NCBI GenBank assembly: GCA_046081705.1
Contig: JBJTWK010000066.1
Span: 1-60,792, forward strand
Length of the DNA stretch: 60,792 nt
DNA from: IMCC26256 sp046081705
Lineage (GTDB): Bacteria > Actinomycetota > Acidimicrobiia > IMCC26256
Direction: 5' to 3'
In this document: positions 17,662 to 25,404 of the stretch, piece after piece
Numbering within the stretch: position 1 is the first letter of the stretch
How the letters are laid out: each line of letters starts with the position of its first letter
Translations under genes and position numbers: made by a program
Notes under the pieces: model-generated
Seen by the model: the letters and a program-made list of their open reading frames with translations, nothing else
The model's database searches: none
Told to the model about the DNA's origin: nothing

Positions 17662-17850
17662 TCAGGAGGTGTAGCGGGCGCCGAGGTACGCGTCGACGTC
17701 CGATTCGCGCACCCGGAACGACCGGCCCACGCGCACGGCCGGCAGGTCGCCGGACTTGATGAGGCGGTACACGGTCATGGTCGAGACGCGCATGAGGTCG
17801 GCGACCTCCTGGACCGTCAGGAACCTCGACTTCGACAACGGCTGAGACAC
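17662..17850 (-). CDS. Excisionase-family HTH DNA-binding protein
   Basis: 62 residues that are almost entirely a MerR/excisionase winged helix: FLTVQEVADLMRVSTMTVYRL then RVGRSFRVRESDVDAYL. It resembles the mycobacterial Rv0500A type, which also lies just downstream of proC; the context here (proC, phosphatase-like, HTH) is the same theme. The GTG start has GGAGGG about 11 bases upstream and a candidate -10 box TAGGGT at 17882-17887. Probable transcription regulator; targets unknown. Confidence 0.88.
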   Translation of the reverse strand: MSQPLSKSRFLTVQEVADLMRVSTMTVYRLIKSGDLPAVRVGRSFRVRESDVDAYLGARYTS

Positions 17851-17881
17851 GTGAGAAGACCCTCCACTCCGAACGGCGGTG

Positions 17882-17887
17882 ACCCTA
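17882..17887 (-). promoter_or_regulatory. -10 box TAGGGT upstream of the HTH gene
   Basis: Located 31 bases before the GTG at 17850 with GGAGGG between, so a short leader with a Shine-Dalgarno is predicted, unlike its leaderless neighbours. Confidence 0.4.
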
Positions 17888-17939
17888 GGCGGGTGGTGCG
17901 CCCGTTGTCGAACGTGGGCGCGGTGGCTCGGACCGAGCC

Positions 17940-18788
17940 TCAGGTCGAGGTCGTGGTCGCCTCGTTCGCGATGGCCGCGAGCACCCGGTAGGCCGCGGGC
18001 GGACGACGGTCCTGCAGCGGCACGACCGTGACCGGCAGGCCCCGGGTCGCCTCCGCACCGAGGGCGACCGCGTCGAGGTCCGCGAAGGCCACGGTCTCGA
18101 TCCCGGCCCGCACCGCACCGGCGGCGAAGCCCCGGTCGGCGACGACGAGATCGGGCATCTCGACCGCGAAGAGCAGTTCGTGGGCGGCCCGGAGGCCGAC
18201 GTCGGCGACGATCGAGTCACCGTCGGTGATGACCGCGACACCGTCCGGCCACCACAACCGGCACCGCGCGTGGCCGCCCGCGCTGAACTCCCCCGACTGC
18301 GAGCCGATGGCGATGTCCGCTCCGGCCGTGATGGCGATGCGCACCAGGTGGGTGTGGAGCGGGAGCAGGGACGCGGGTCGGCTCGTGGCGAACGCGATGC
18401 GACCGCCCCGCCGGGCGACGTCGACGATGCGGGCCGCAGCACGGCGCATGCCGTCGACGGTGTGCTCGGGATCGGTCCACGACTCGCTCGCCTCGGCGCG
18501 CCAGCCCCACACCGAGCGGGCCACCACCTCGAGCGAACCCTCGGTGAGCGCGTCGAAGCGATCGAGCCCGAGGAGCGCGTCACGGTGGCCCATCGCGACG
18601 CGTCGGAGCACGGAGCGGAACTCGGCCACGCCGATGCGCTCGTGACGGCCGGCGAGGCGCGCCGAGAGGACCTGCTTGGCCGGGTCCGGGGCGCGTCGTC
18701 CGCGCGGGTCGCGCACCTCGGGCTCGGATGCGGCGTCGCGCGGGATGAGCGGGTCGGAGTCCTCGAGACGCGGCGGCCGCCGGTTCAC
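17940..18788 (-). CDS. Actinobacterial phosphatase-like protein
   Basis: 282 residues. The C-terminal two thirds resemble a family annotated as phosphatase in Streptomyces: a Rossmann-like segment RRGGRIAFATSRPASLLPLHTHL, a second half with DLVVADRGFAAGAV and a last segment VTVVPLQDRRPPAAYRVL. The N-terminal 40 residues are charged and low in complexity. No experimentally defined active site is recognised. The start codon overlaps the proC stop by four bases, so the gene is cotranscribed with proC. Function inferred only from family names. Confidence 0.65.
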   Translation of the reverse strand: MNRRPPRLEDSDPLIPRDAASEPEVRDPRGRRAPDPAKQVLSARLAGRHERIGVAEFRSVLRRVAMGHRDALLGLDRFDALTEGSLEVVARSVWGWRAEASESWTDPEHTVDGMRRAAARIVDVARRGGRIAFATSRPASLLPLHTHLVRIAITAGADIAIGSQSGEFSAGGHARCRLWWPDGVAVITDGDSIVADVGLRAAHELLFAVEMPDLVVADRGFAAGAVRAGIETVAFADLDAVALGAEATRGLPVTVVPLQDRRPPAAYRVLAAIANEATTTST

Positions 18789-19591
18789 GAGCGCCGGCCG
18801 AGCTCGCGCGAGCGCTCGGTGGCCGCAGTGACCGCCTCGAGGAAGGCCGCGCGCACGCCGTTGCGCTCGAGCGCGGCGAGGCCAGCCGCGGTCGTGCCCC
18901 CGGGGGAGGTGACGTTGGCCCGGAGGGCCTCGGGACCGTCGTCGCTGGCGAGCAGCAACTCGGCGGAACCGACGAGGGTCTGGGCGACGAGGTCGACCGC
19001 GAGATCACGCGGCAATCCGTTGAGCACCCCCGCCTCGGTGAGCGCCTCGACCACGAGGAAGACGTACGCCGGACCGGAACCCGAGAGGCCCGTGACGGCG
19101 TCGAGGAGGTGCTCGGGCACCCGGGCCACCGTGCCCACGTGGGAGAGGAGCCGTTCGGCGGTCGCGAGGTCGTCCTCGGTCGCCTGCGCGCCCGCGGCGA
19201 TCGCGGTGGCGCCCCGGCCGACGAGTGCCGGCGTGTTCGGCATGGCGCGCACCACGGGACGACCCGGCGCGTGCGCCTCGAGGTCGGCGATGGTGACCCC
19301 GGCCGCGATGGAGACGATGCACGCGTGCGCACCGAGCGCGTCGATCGCGCCGTCGAGGACGCCGGCCACGTCGTTCGGCTTCACCGCGACCACCACGACG
19401 TCGGCGTCGGCGACCGCCCACGCTGCGCTCGGCCCGACGCGGGTGCCGGGTGCGGCGCGCTCGAGTTCCTGACGCCGTTCGGCCCGGGCCTCGGCGATCG
19501 CGATCGCGTCCGCGTCGTACCCGGCGTCGAGGAGCCCCGCGACGAGCGCCTCGCCCATGCGGCCACCACCGAGGATCGCGATGCGTTGCAC
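18785..19591 (-). CDS. proC: Pyrroline-5-carboxylate reductase
   Basis: Final step of proline synthesis, reducing pyrroline-5-carboxylate with NAD(P)H. 268 residues; Rossmann start RIAILGGGRMGEALVAGLL, VRAMPNTPALVG near 155 and the C-terminal signature with GSGPAYVFLVVEAL and TSPGGTTAAGL near 225-237. The GTG start lies seven bases after TACCCT without a Shine-Dalgarno. It heads a short operon with the phosphatase-like gene. Confidence 0.96.
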   Translation of the reverse strand: MQRIAILGGGRMGEALVAGLLDAGYDADAIAIAEARAERRQELERAAPGTRVGPSAAWAVADADVVVVAVKPNDVAGVLDGAIDALGAHACIVSIAAGVTIADLEAHAPGRPVVRAMPNTPALVGRGATAIAAGAQATEDDLATAERLLSHVGTVARVPEHLLDAVTGLSGSGPAYVFLVVEALTEAGVLNGLPRDLAVDLVAQTLVGSAELLLASDDGPEALRANVTSPGGTTAAGLAALERNGVRAAFLEAVTAATERSRELGRRS

Positions 19592-19598
19592 GCCGACG

Positions 19599-19604
19599 AG
19601 GGTA
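19599..19604 (-). promoter_or_regulatory. -10 box TACCCT for proC
   Basis: Seven bases before the GTG at 19591; no Shine-Dalgarno, leaderless pattern. Confidence 0.55.
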
Positions 19605-19633
19605 ATGCTCCGCGGCGGCGATCACAGGGAGTT

Positions 19634-19657
19634 CGGGCCCGGACGCGGGTGGGCCCG
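19634..19657 (-). terminator. Hairpin downstream of mshA-ybjN
   Basis: A 7-bp GC stem (19634-19640 with 19651-19657) and a 10-base loop in the 256-base spacer between the ybjN-like stop and the proC promoter. Nothing else is recognised in this spacer. Confidence 0.4.
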
Positions 19658-19847
19658 AGGAACCTCTCCCGCCTCCGCACTTCCCCGAACGGAGGAGGAT
19701 CAGCACCTCGGGCCGCACCGTCATCCCCACCCGTCGGTGGCGACGGGGCGAACCTACCGGCGCGCCCGCGCACCGGCAAACGGCGAATCACATCGTTGTA
19801 CGTCGGTGGCGCGCCGCGCGCCCCGCACCACGCGTCGCGCGCGTCGG

Positions 19848-20282
19848 TCAGGGACGCGCGCCGTACGCGATGCGCACCGCGGGCTGGAACCACCGCTCGG
19901 TCACCTCGTAGATGACACCGATGATGCGGTCGATCTCGTCCTCGTCGAGGTGCTCGAGTGCCACCCGACCGGTGAGGTAGACGTCACCCTCGGGGCCCAT
20001 CGAGAAGCGCGTGCCGTAGAGCTGGTGGTTGCGTTGCAGGAGCCACGCCGCGAGCTCACCGCACCGGACCGGATCCTCGGGCGCGGGCAGGAAGAAGACC
20101 TCGTGGCGCAGGGTCCGCTGGTGGAGATCGAAGTAGATCGTGGCGGCGTCGCGACCGTCGCAGCCGAACCGCACGTACCAGCGACGCAGCGCCGGTTCGA
20201 ACTCGACGTGCTGGATGGCCTCGAGGTCCCGGATCGGGCCGGTGAGGTGCCGATCGACGAGCGCGTGGGCCTCGTCGATCAC
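19848..20282 (-). CDS. YbjN-domain protein
   Basis: 144 residues of the YbjN (type III secretion chaperone-like) fold: an N-terminal helix (EAHALVDRHL) and the beta-rich core with VYLTGRVALEHLDEDEIDRIIG, where these proteins bind protein partners. The GTG start overlaps the mshA stop (GTGA). In mycobacteria a YbjN protein also lies directly after mshA (Rv0487 after Rv0486), so the pair is a conserved neighbourhood; its role there is not established. Confidence 0.88.
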   Translation of the reverse strand: MIDEAHALVDRHLTGPIRDLEAIQHVEFEPALRRWYVRFGCDGRDAATIYFDLHQRTLRHEVFFLPAPEDPVRCGELAAWLLQRNHQLYGTRFSMGPEGDVYLTGRVALEHLDEDEIDRIIGVIYEVTERWFQPAVRIAYGARP

Positions 20283-21511
20283 CGGCAGGTGACCGGCTCG
20301 CGCAACACGAGGTCCGTGAAGAGGCGCCGCAGGCGGGCGGCGGTCATGGTCCAGCCGAACCGGCGGGACCGCTCGTGGGCCGTGGCCCCGATCCGGCTGG
20401 CGAGCGCCGGGTCGGCGAGGAGGCGGCCGATCGGGTCGGCGAACGCCTCGGCGGTGCGGGACTCCACGAGGAAGCCGGTCTCCCCGTCGATGACGATCGA
20501 GGTGAGGCCACCCACCGCGGCGGCGACGACCGGGGTCCCGCAGGCCGCCGCCTCGAGGGCCACGAGCCCGAAGGATTCGGCCCGGCTCGGCACCACGCAC
20601 ACGTCGGCGATCCGGTACATCGCCGCCACCGCGTCGTGCGGTTGCGGCGGCAACCAGCGGATCCGGTCGGCGACCCCGAGTTCGTGGCTGAGCGCACGCA
20701 ACGCCGCGGCCTCGCGTTCGCCCTGGATGCCGCTCGGTCCCCCGACGATCAGGAGCACCGCCCGGCGGTCGTCGAGCGCCGCGAGCGCCCGGACCGCGAG
20801 ATCCGCGCCCTTGAGGGGTTGGATGCGGCCGGCGAACAGCAGCACCGGTCGGTCCCCGAGGCCGAGGGACGCGCGGGTCGCCGCCCGCTCGGCCGCGGTG
20901 CCGGGGTGGAAGCGGTCGTGGTCGACGCCCGGCGGCACGATGGCCACCCGGTCGCGCACCCCGTCGTAGAGGTGCACGAGGTCGTCGACCTCCGACTCGG
21001 TCGAAGCGAGCATGAGGTCGGCGCAGCCGATGATCTCGTGCTCGAGCCGGGTGCGGTCCTCGGTGTCGTCGTCGATGCCCGCATCCGCCTTCACCCGGGC
21101 GAGGGTGTGGAAGGTCGCCGCGAGCGGGAGGTTCATCTCGTGCTTGAGCCGGTGCCCGACCGCCCCCGAGATCCAGTAGTTCGCGTGGATGACGTCGGGC
21201 CGCCAGCGGTCGAGGTGGGCGCGGGCGGCGGCGGTGAGGTCGTCGACGAGGTCGACGAGGTCGTGCTTGCTCACCGGCGCCTTCGGCCCGGCCTCGAGGT
21301 GCACGACCCGGAAGCCCGGCTCGACCTCGACGACGGGCGGGAGCCCGGGGGCGTCGGCCCGGGTGAGCACGTCGCAGGCGACACCGGCCCGGGCGAGGGA
21401 GGCCGCGAGCGCGCGGACGTAGACGTTCATGCCACCCCCGTCACCGGAACCCGGCTGGGCGAGCGGTGAGGTGTGGACGCTCAGGACGGCGACACGCCGA
21501 GCCCTGTTCAC
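20279..21511 (-). CDS. mshA: D-inositol-3-phosphate glycosyltransferase
   Basis: First committed step of mycothiol synthesis: transfers GlcNAc from UDP-GlcNAc to 1L-myo-inositol 1-phosphate. 410 residues with two GT-B lobes. The N-terminal SVHTSPLAQPGSGDGGGMNVYV is characteristic of MshA, as is VIHANYWISGAVG near 105; the C-terminal lobe holds LLFAGRIQPLKGADLAVRA and the E-x7-E segment ESFGLVALEA. The GTG start lies eight bases after TAGCAT without a Shine-Dalgarno. It marks the organism as a mycothiol-producing actinobacterium. Confidence 0.96.
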   Translation of the reverse strand: MNRARRVAVLSVHTSPLAQPGSGDGGGMNVYVRALAASLARAGVACDVLTRADAPGLPPVVEVEPGFRVVHLEAGPKAPVSKHDLVDLVDDLTAAARAHLDRWRPDVIHANYWISGAVGHRLKHEMNLPLAATFHTLARVKADAGIDDDTEDRTRLEHEIIGCADLMLASTESEVDDLVHLYDGVRDRVAIVPPGVDHDRFHPGTAAERAATRASLGLGDRPVLLFAGRIQPLKGADLAVRALAALDDRRAVLLIVGGPSGIQGEREAAALRALSHELGVADRIRWLPPQPHDAVAAMYRIADVCVVPSRAESFGLVALEAAACGTPVVAAAVGGLTSIVIDGETGFLVESRTAEAFADPIGRLLADPALASRIGATAHERSRRFGWTMTAARLRRLFTDLVLREPVTCR

Positions 21512-21519
21512 GGAACGTG

Positions 21520-21525
21520 ATGCTA
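21520..21525 (-). promoter_or_regulatory. -10 box TAGCAT for mshA
   Basis: Eight bases before the GTG at 21511; leaderless pattern. Confidence 0.55.
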
Positions 21526-21903
21526 CCCGTCGCCCCCCGGGTCCCCGCCAGCGGGAACCTCGCCCGTGAACGAGCGGTAGATCTCGATGAGGGTCTGCTT
21601 CTGGCGGTCGTTGAGGCCCGGATCGCGTTGGATGTGCTCGATGAGGCCCGGCTGGTCGTGCTCGTCGAGGATGCCGGCCCGCACGTACAGGGTCTCGGCG
21701 GAGATGTGGAGCCCCTTGGCGATCGCCTGGAGGATCTCGGCGCTCGGCTTCCGCAGGCCCCGTTCGATCTGGCTGAGGTACGGGTTGGAGATGCCGGCGA
21801 GCTCGCTGAGCTTGCGCAACGAGATCCGATCGCGGTGACGCTGCTCCCGGATGAACTCGCCGAGGTCCCGCAGGCGCGTCTCGAGGCCGTCGGTCGCGGC
21901 CAC
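21523..21903 (-). CDS. XRE-family transcriptional regulator
   Basis: 126 residues. The HTH is at about 13-70 (LGEFIREQRHRDRISLRKLSEL, then GISNPYLSQIERGLRKPSAEILQAIAKGL), followed by a 50-residue acidic helical tail. It is similar in build to the mycobacterial Rv0474 regulator. The GTG start is five bases downstream of the RsiG-like gene, so the two are cotranscribed. Its stop lies beside the mshA promoter box, with the -10 of mshA overlapping the end of this gene. Confidence 0.9.
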   Translation of the reverse strand: MAATDGLETRLRDLGEFIREQRHRDRISLRKLSELAGISNPYLSQIERGLRKPSAEILQAIAKGLHISAETLYVRAGILDEHDQPGLIEHIQRDPGLNDRQKQTLIEIYRSFTGEVPAGGDPGGDG

Positions 21904-21908
21904 GACGG

Positions 21909-22424
21909 TCAGGCCCCGGCGTCGGCGAGGCGCGGACCGAGGACGTCCTCGATCGCGTCGATCACGCCATGCAGTTGACGCCGCGTGGCCGACACCTCGC
22001 CCTCGAGCGTGCGCAGCGCCTCGATCGTCTCGCCGAGCTCGGCCTCGCTCAGGGTCGGCAGGTTCACGAGCGTGTCGTCGGCGATGAGGTACTCGGTCCC
22101 GCGGCTCCAGGTGATGCTCATCGACGGGGCGAGGATCTCGGGCATGCGCGCGTTCGCGGCCGCCGGGCGCGGTCCCTTGTCGGCGAGGATCTCCGGCAGG
22201 CGCGCGATGAGGTCGGCGATCGAACCTCCGTCCCGCCGACGTTCGATCTCGGCCTGGAGGATCTCGGTGCGCGCCTGGGCGAGTCGCCGCACGTACGACA
22301 CCTCGGTCTCGACCTCCACCGCCTCGCGGCGCATGGCGCGCAGCGTCTCGACGTCGACGTCGTCGAGCCCCGCGATGAACTCGGGGGCGAGGATGCGATC
22401 GATGCGGCGCACGTGCTCGGCCAT
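21909..22424 (-). CDS. RsiG-like c-di-GMP-responsive anti-sigma factor
   Basis: 171 residues, mostly two long helices suited to a coiled coil. Streptomyces RsiG binds c-di-GMP through two copies of E(X)3S(X)2R(X)3Q(X)3D. Here copy 1 is E39, S43, R46, Q50 and E54 (last Asp replaced by Glu); copy 2 is E141, S145, R148, H152 (Gln replaced by His) and D156. The spacing is exact in both. Known RsiG holds the sigma factor WhiG when c-di-GMP is bound; no sigma gene lies in this window. The ATG follows TAACCT by seven bases. The assignment to the family rests on the motifs; binding is inferred. Confidence 0.75.
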   Translation of the reverse strand: MAEHVRRIDRILAPEFIAGLDDVDVETLRAMRREAVEVETEVSYVRRLAQARTEILQAEIERRRDGGSIADLIARLPEILADKGPRPAAANARMPEILAPSMSITWSRGTEYLIADDTLVNLPTLSEAELGETIEALRTLEGEVSATRRQLHGVIDAIEDVLGPRLADAGA

Positions 22425-22431
22425 CGGGGTG

Positions 22432-22437
22432 AGGTTA
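22432..22437 (-). promoter_or_regulatory. -10 box TAACCT for the RsiG-like gene
   Basis: Seven bases before the ATG at 22424; leaderless pattern. Confidence 0.5.
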
Positions 22438-22453
22438 CCCGGCCGCCGCCGGG

Positions 22454-22705
22454 TCAGCCGCCGCTCACCGGGGGGAGGATCGCGACCTCGTCACCGGCGC
22501 GCACCTCGGTGTCCCGGCCCCGCACCGGTTCTTGGCCGTTGATCCAGACGCGCGAGACGGCGAGGACCGCGGCGAGATCGGGGCCCGTCCGTGCGACGAG
22601 GTCGTCGAGGACCGAGCCGAGCGGTCCGGCCGGCACCTCGAGTTCGGCGGCACCGGCCGCCTCGCGGGCCGCGGCGAAGCACCGGACCCGGGCGGTCCCG
22701 GTCAG
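22454..22705 (-). CDS. moaD: MoaD/ThiS-family sulfur carrier, CTG start
   Basis: 83 residues with the MoaD start pattern RVRCFAAAREAAG and the C-terminal diglycine PPVSGG that is adenylated and thiocarboxylated before sulfur transfer to the molybdopterin precursor. No ATG, GTG or TTG exists in frame before the conserved N-terminal strand; the only fitting start is a CTG at 22705 that overlaps the upstream stop as CTGA, with GAGGTG five bases upstream. The next in-frame GTG would remove the first beta strand and helix. It is coupled to the MaoC-like gene, a mixed operon. No other moa genes are in the window. Confidence 0.85.
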   Translation of the reverse strand: MTGTARVRCFAAAREAAGAAELEVPAGPLGSVLDDLVARTGPDLAAVLAVSRVWINGQEPVRGRDTEVRAGDEVAILPPVSGG

Positions 22706-23556
22706 GCCGACACCTCGGCGAGGCCGTCCTTGATCACGACGTCGCCCTCGGCGGTGCGGGTCTCGTAGCCGAACACCCGGTTCGGGCCGACCGTGCCCGC
22801 GTCCCAGAAGGTCGACACGATGGTCTGGCCGGGGAGCACGGGCCGCGAGAAGCGCACGGCGAGCCGCCGCAGGCGGGTCGGGTCACCGCCGGCCACCCCC
22901 GAGATCGCGGCCCAGGAGGTGAAGGCCATGGTGCAGAGACCGTGGATGATGATCCCGGGGAGGCCGACCTTGGTCGCGAACTCGGGGTCGAGGTGGATCG
23001 GCATCCGGTCGCCGGAGGCGTCCGCGTACCGGAACGTCTGGTCGGTGTCGATGGTCGCCTCGACGGTGGCGACGGGTTCGCCGGCCTTCACGGCCGCGGT
23101 GAGCTTGTGGTCCGGGGCCTCCTCGCCGGCGCCCTCACCGCCGGTGACGCCCCGGTAGAAGGTCGTCACGTACTGCTCGACGACGAGGCCGTCGTCAGCG
23201 GCGTCGCGCGACTCCACCTTCACGACGACGGTGGTGCCGTTCGGCTTCACGTGGACCCCGACGGCTGCGGCCCGGGACCGCAGCGTCATACCCGGGGTGA
23301 TCGCGCGGTGGAAGCGCATGTCCTGCTCGCCGTGCACGACGAACGCGAGGGCGTCGGGCGGGACGACGTCCATCATCGCGGTGCTCATGGTCCCCCACAC
23401 CGGGACGACCGCGTAGACCGGCGGTGCCTGCTCGCCCGCGAGGTGCGCGGGGATCGGGTCGTTCGTCGCCGCCGCGTAGGCGATCGTGCCGTCACGGTCG
23501 ATCGTCGTCTCGACCGGATCGGTCCAGCGGCCGAGGCTCTCGAGGCCGAACTGCAT
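22702..23556 (-). CDS. MaoC-like double hot-dog enoyl-CoA hydratase
   Basis: 284 residues with an N-terminal and a C-terminal hot-dog domain, as in eukaryotic-type R-specific enoyl-CoA hydratase 2. The C-terminal half has the hydratase-2 motif with Asp and His in the stretch DRMPIHLDPEFATKVGLPG. It hydrates trans-2-enoyl-CoA to 3-hydroxyacyl-CoA, in lipid or steroid side-chain degradation. The ATG has GGAGG about eight bases upstream. The following moaD start overlaps its stop. Confidence 0.92.
   Translation of the reverse strand: MQFGLESLGRWTDPVETTIDRDGTIAYAAATNDPIPAHLAGEQAPPVYAVVPVWGTMSTAMMDVVPPDALAFVVHGEQDMRFHRAITPGMTLRSRAAAVGVHVKPNGTTVVVKVESRDAADDGLVVEQYVTTFYRGVTGGEGAGEEAPDHKLTAAVKAGEPVATVEATIDTDQTFRYADASGDRMPIHLDPEFATKVGLPGIIIHGLCTMAFTSWAAISGVAGGDPTRLRRLAVRFSRPVLPGQTIVSTFWDAGTVGPNRVFGYETRTAEGDVVIKDGLAEVSA
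22711..22716 (-). promoter_or_regulatory. Shine-Dalgarno GAGGTG supporting the moaD CTG start
   Basis: GAGGTG lies within the last codons of the MaoC-like gene, five bases before the CTG at 22705; it decides between CTG and the late GTG. Confidence 0.55.
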
Positions 23557-23579
23557 GTCGTCTCCCTCCGTCGGGTGCG

Positions 23580-23930
23580 TCAGCGACGCGGGTCGGGGTG
23601 CACGTTCGTGCGGGCGGTCGGCCGCGCCTCGAGCCGGGCCGGGTCGATCGGCTCCCCGGTCTCCTCGTCGATGCCGTAGGTGCCGGCCTCGATGCGGGCG
23701 ATGGCCGTCTGGATCTCCGCGAGCTCGGCCTCGAGGCTCTCGAGGATCGTGAGCTCCTTCTCCTTCTCGAAGAGTTCCGACCCTGCGTCGGCGGGGTGCT
23801 GGGACCGGGTCGAGAGCTCGGCGTGCTCGCCCTCGACGGCGTCGGCCACCTCCTCCCGCAACTCGGCGATGAGACCCGAGACGCGATCGTTCTCGGCGTC
23901 GAGGCGGGCGCGGGCTGCTGCTTCATCCAT
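23580..23930 (-). CDS. DksA/TraR-like protein without zinc cysteines
   Basis: 116 residues with the coiled-coil N-terminus and C-terminal segment of TraR/DksA proteins (ELAEIQTAIARIEAGTYGID, then PIDPARLEARPTA). The zinc finger is degenerate: where relatives have Y-G-x-C-x-x-C-G, this has YGIDEETG, and the second cysteine pair is also absent (no cysteine at all). Zinc-free relatives exist in actinobacteria; a role at RNA polymerase is only inferred. TAGCCT lies eight bases before its ATG. Confidence 0.82.
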   Translation of the reverse strand: MDEAAARARLDAENDRVSGLIAELREEVADAVEGEHAELSTRSQHPADAGSELFEKEKELTILESLEAELAEIQTAIARIEAGTYGIDEETGEPIDPARLEARPTARTNVHPDPRR

Positions 23931-23936
23931 GGCATA

Positions 23937-24584
23937 TCAGGCTAGCGAGCCGTCGTCGTCGAGGCGATGCCGCAGCACCACCTCGAGGTCGTCGAGCGCG
24001 GCGAGCAGCACCTCGACCCGCGCCCCGAACGCATCGGTCGCAAGGAGGCGGTGCGCGTCGAGCGGTCCGATCGGCGTCCGCGCCGCCGCGGCCCAGACGG
24101 CCGCGACCGGGTCGTCGGGCAGCGTGGGGGCGAGTTCGACGTCGATGCCGGCGGCGACCGCCGCCGTGAGCACCCGATCGAGCGCGTCGGTGACGCGCCG
24201 ACGGTCCCGTTCGCCCTCCGGACCCGGATCGGGCTCGCTGAGGACCTCCACCACGGCGCTCGGGAAGGCCGTGTCGTCGCGCCACGCCTCGACCCGCAGA
24301 CGGTGGACCCCGGTCGCGACGAGCGCGTACCGGCCGTCGGGGAAGCGGCTGGCCTCGACGATGCGGGCCAGGGTGCCCACGGCGAACCGGCGATCACCGC
24401 CGCCCACCTCCGACCCGCGCTCGATGAGCACGACACCGAACTCGCCGTCGCGCGCGAGGCAGTGCTCGACGAGGGCCCGGTACCGCGCCTCGAACACGTG
24501 GAGCGGCAGCATCGCCCCCGGCAGCAGCGCCGTGCCGAGCGGGAACATGGGGAGCCCCTCGATCAGTTCGCCCGGGCTCGCCAT
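23937..24584 (-). CDS. Lon-substrate-binding (LAN) domain protein
   Basis: 215 residues matching the isolated N-terminal domain of Lon protease: LPMFPLGTALLPGAMLPLHVFEARYRALVEHCL at the start region (residues 11-42), then FGVVLIERGSEVGGG. No AAA or protease domain follows. Such stand-alone proteins are of unknown role, possibly substrate recruitment. The ATG start places 22 bases inside the SirB1 gene's end; the two are likely cotranscribed. Its last codons contain the -10 box of the DksA-like gene. Confidence 0.88.
   Translation of the reverse strand: MASPGELIEGLPMFPLGTALLPGAMLPLHVFEARYRALVEHCLARDGEFGVVLIERGSEVGGGDRRFAVGTLARIVEASRFPDGRYALVATGVHRLRVEAWRDDTAFPSAVVEVLSEPDPGPEGERDRRRVTDALDRVLTAAVAAGIDVELAPTLPDDPVAAVWAAAARTPIGPLDAHRLLATDAFGARVEVLLAALDDLEVVLRHRLDDDGSLA
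23939..23944 (-). promoter_or_regulatory. -10 box TAGCCT for the DksA-like gene
   Basis: Eight bases before the ATG at 23930 and inside the 3' end of the Lon-domain gene; leaderless pattern. Confidence 0.5.
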
Positions 24585-25369
24585 CCGTCGGCCTCCGTCG
24601 TGACCACCGCAGCCTCGTCGGCGGGGAGCGTGGCTGCGAGCGCGTCGAGCGCCCGGGCCGCCTCCGTGTAGCGACCGAACCCGCCGAGCACGTTCGCGCT
24701 CCGGCGCCGCTCGGGGCCGGGCAGGCCCGGGACGACCAGTCGCAGTCGGGCACTCCACACGCCCTCGGCGCTCCGGCGGGCGACGGCGCCCTGCTGGAGG
24801 TTGGTGAGCATCCGGGTGACGATCTCCACGGGTCCGACCGGTGCGAGGAACGCCGGGTGCCACGGCGCGCCCGCACCGGCCACCGCGCGGAAGCGTGCGC
24901 GACACCCCTCCCCGTCGAGGCGATGCGGGCCGGTGAACGGGTCGAAGAACGCGTCCGGGTGGCGCGCGTCGCGTGCGAGGAAGTGCCCGGGCATCCCGAT
25001 GCCGAGCACCGGCACGCCGATGCGACGGCCGACCTCCATCATGACGACGACGAGGGTGATCGGGATCCCGAGGTGTCGGGCGAGCACGTCGTTCAGGTAC
25101 GAGTTGCGGGGATCGTCGTAACCCGCCGTGTTGCCGAGGAAGCGATCCCCCGCGAAGAGGTGCTCGGCGAGCGCCGCCGCGTCGATCCCCGCGACGTGCA
25201 GGTCCGGGTGCCGCGCGACCCGATCGAGGGCGACGAGTTGCTCGTCGATGTCGAGGCCCGGGTAGGCGTGCGCCGCGATCGCCATCGCGGCGACGTCGAG
25301 GCGCATCGCGTCGCCCCGCTCGACCTCCTCGATGAAGCGCAACGTCGCCGGTGCCGTCTCCCACTCCAC
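24563..25369 (-). CDS. SirB1-family transglutaminase-like protein
   Basis: 268 residues. The conserved block YLNDVLARHLGIPITLVVVMMEVGRRIGVPVLGIGMPGHFLAR (about 90-130) with DPFTGPH behind it defines the SirB1/transglutaminase-like family. No Cys is present at the usual nucleophile position, as in the rest of this family. Function unknown. The start is the GTG at 25369 because TACCGT lies seven bases upstream; another in-frame GTG lies at 25378. Divergent from the Fur-family gene. Confidence 0.85.
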   Translation of the reverse strand: MEWETAPATLRFIEEVERGDAMRLDVAAMAIAAHAYPGLDIDEQLVALDRVARHPDLHVAGIDAAALAEHLFAGDRFLGNTAGYDDPRNSYLNDVLARHLGIPITLVVVMMEVGRRIGVPVLGIGMPGHFLARDARHPDAFFDPFTGPHRLDGEGCRARFRAVAGAGAPWHPAFLAPVGPVEIVTRMLTNLQQGAVARRSAEGVWSARLRLVVPGLPGPERRRSANVLGGFGRYTEAARALDALAATLPADEAAVVTTEADGWRARAN

Positions 25370-25376
25370 GGTCCGC

Positions 25377-25382
25377 ACGGTA
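25377..25382 (-). promoter_or_regulatory. -10 box TACCGT for the SirB1 gene
   Basis: Seven bases before the GTG at 25369. Divergent and only ten bases away from the -10 box of the Fur-family gene, so both promoters face apart from one short region. Confidence 0.5.
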
Positions 25383-25392
25383 GTGGCACGCG

Positions 25393-25398
25393 TACACT
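25393..25398 (+). promoter_or_regulatory. -10 box TACACT for the Fur-family gene
   Basis: Six bases before the GTG at 25405; leaderless pattern. Confidence 0.55.
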
Positions 25399-25404
25399 CG
25401 CCGG

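Noticed and set aside
19592..19847. A structured RNA in the 256-base proC upstream spacer
   Set aside because: No SRP, 6S or tmRNA signature; only a short hairpin.
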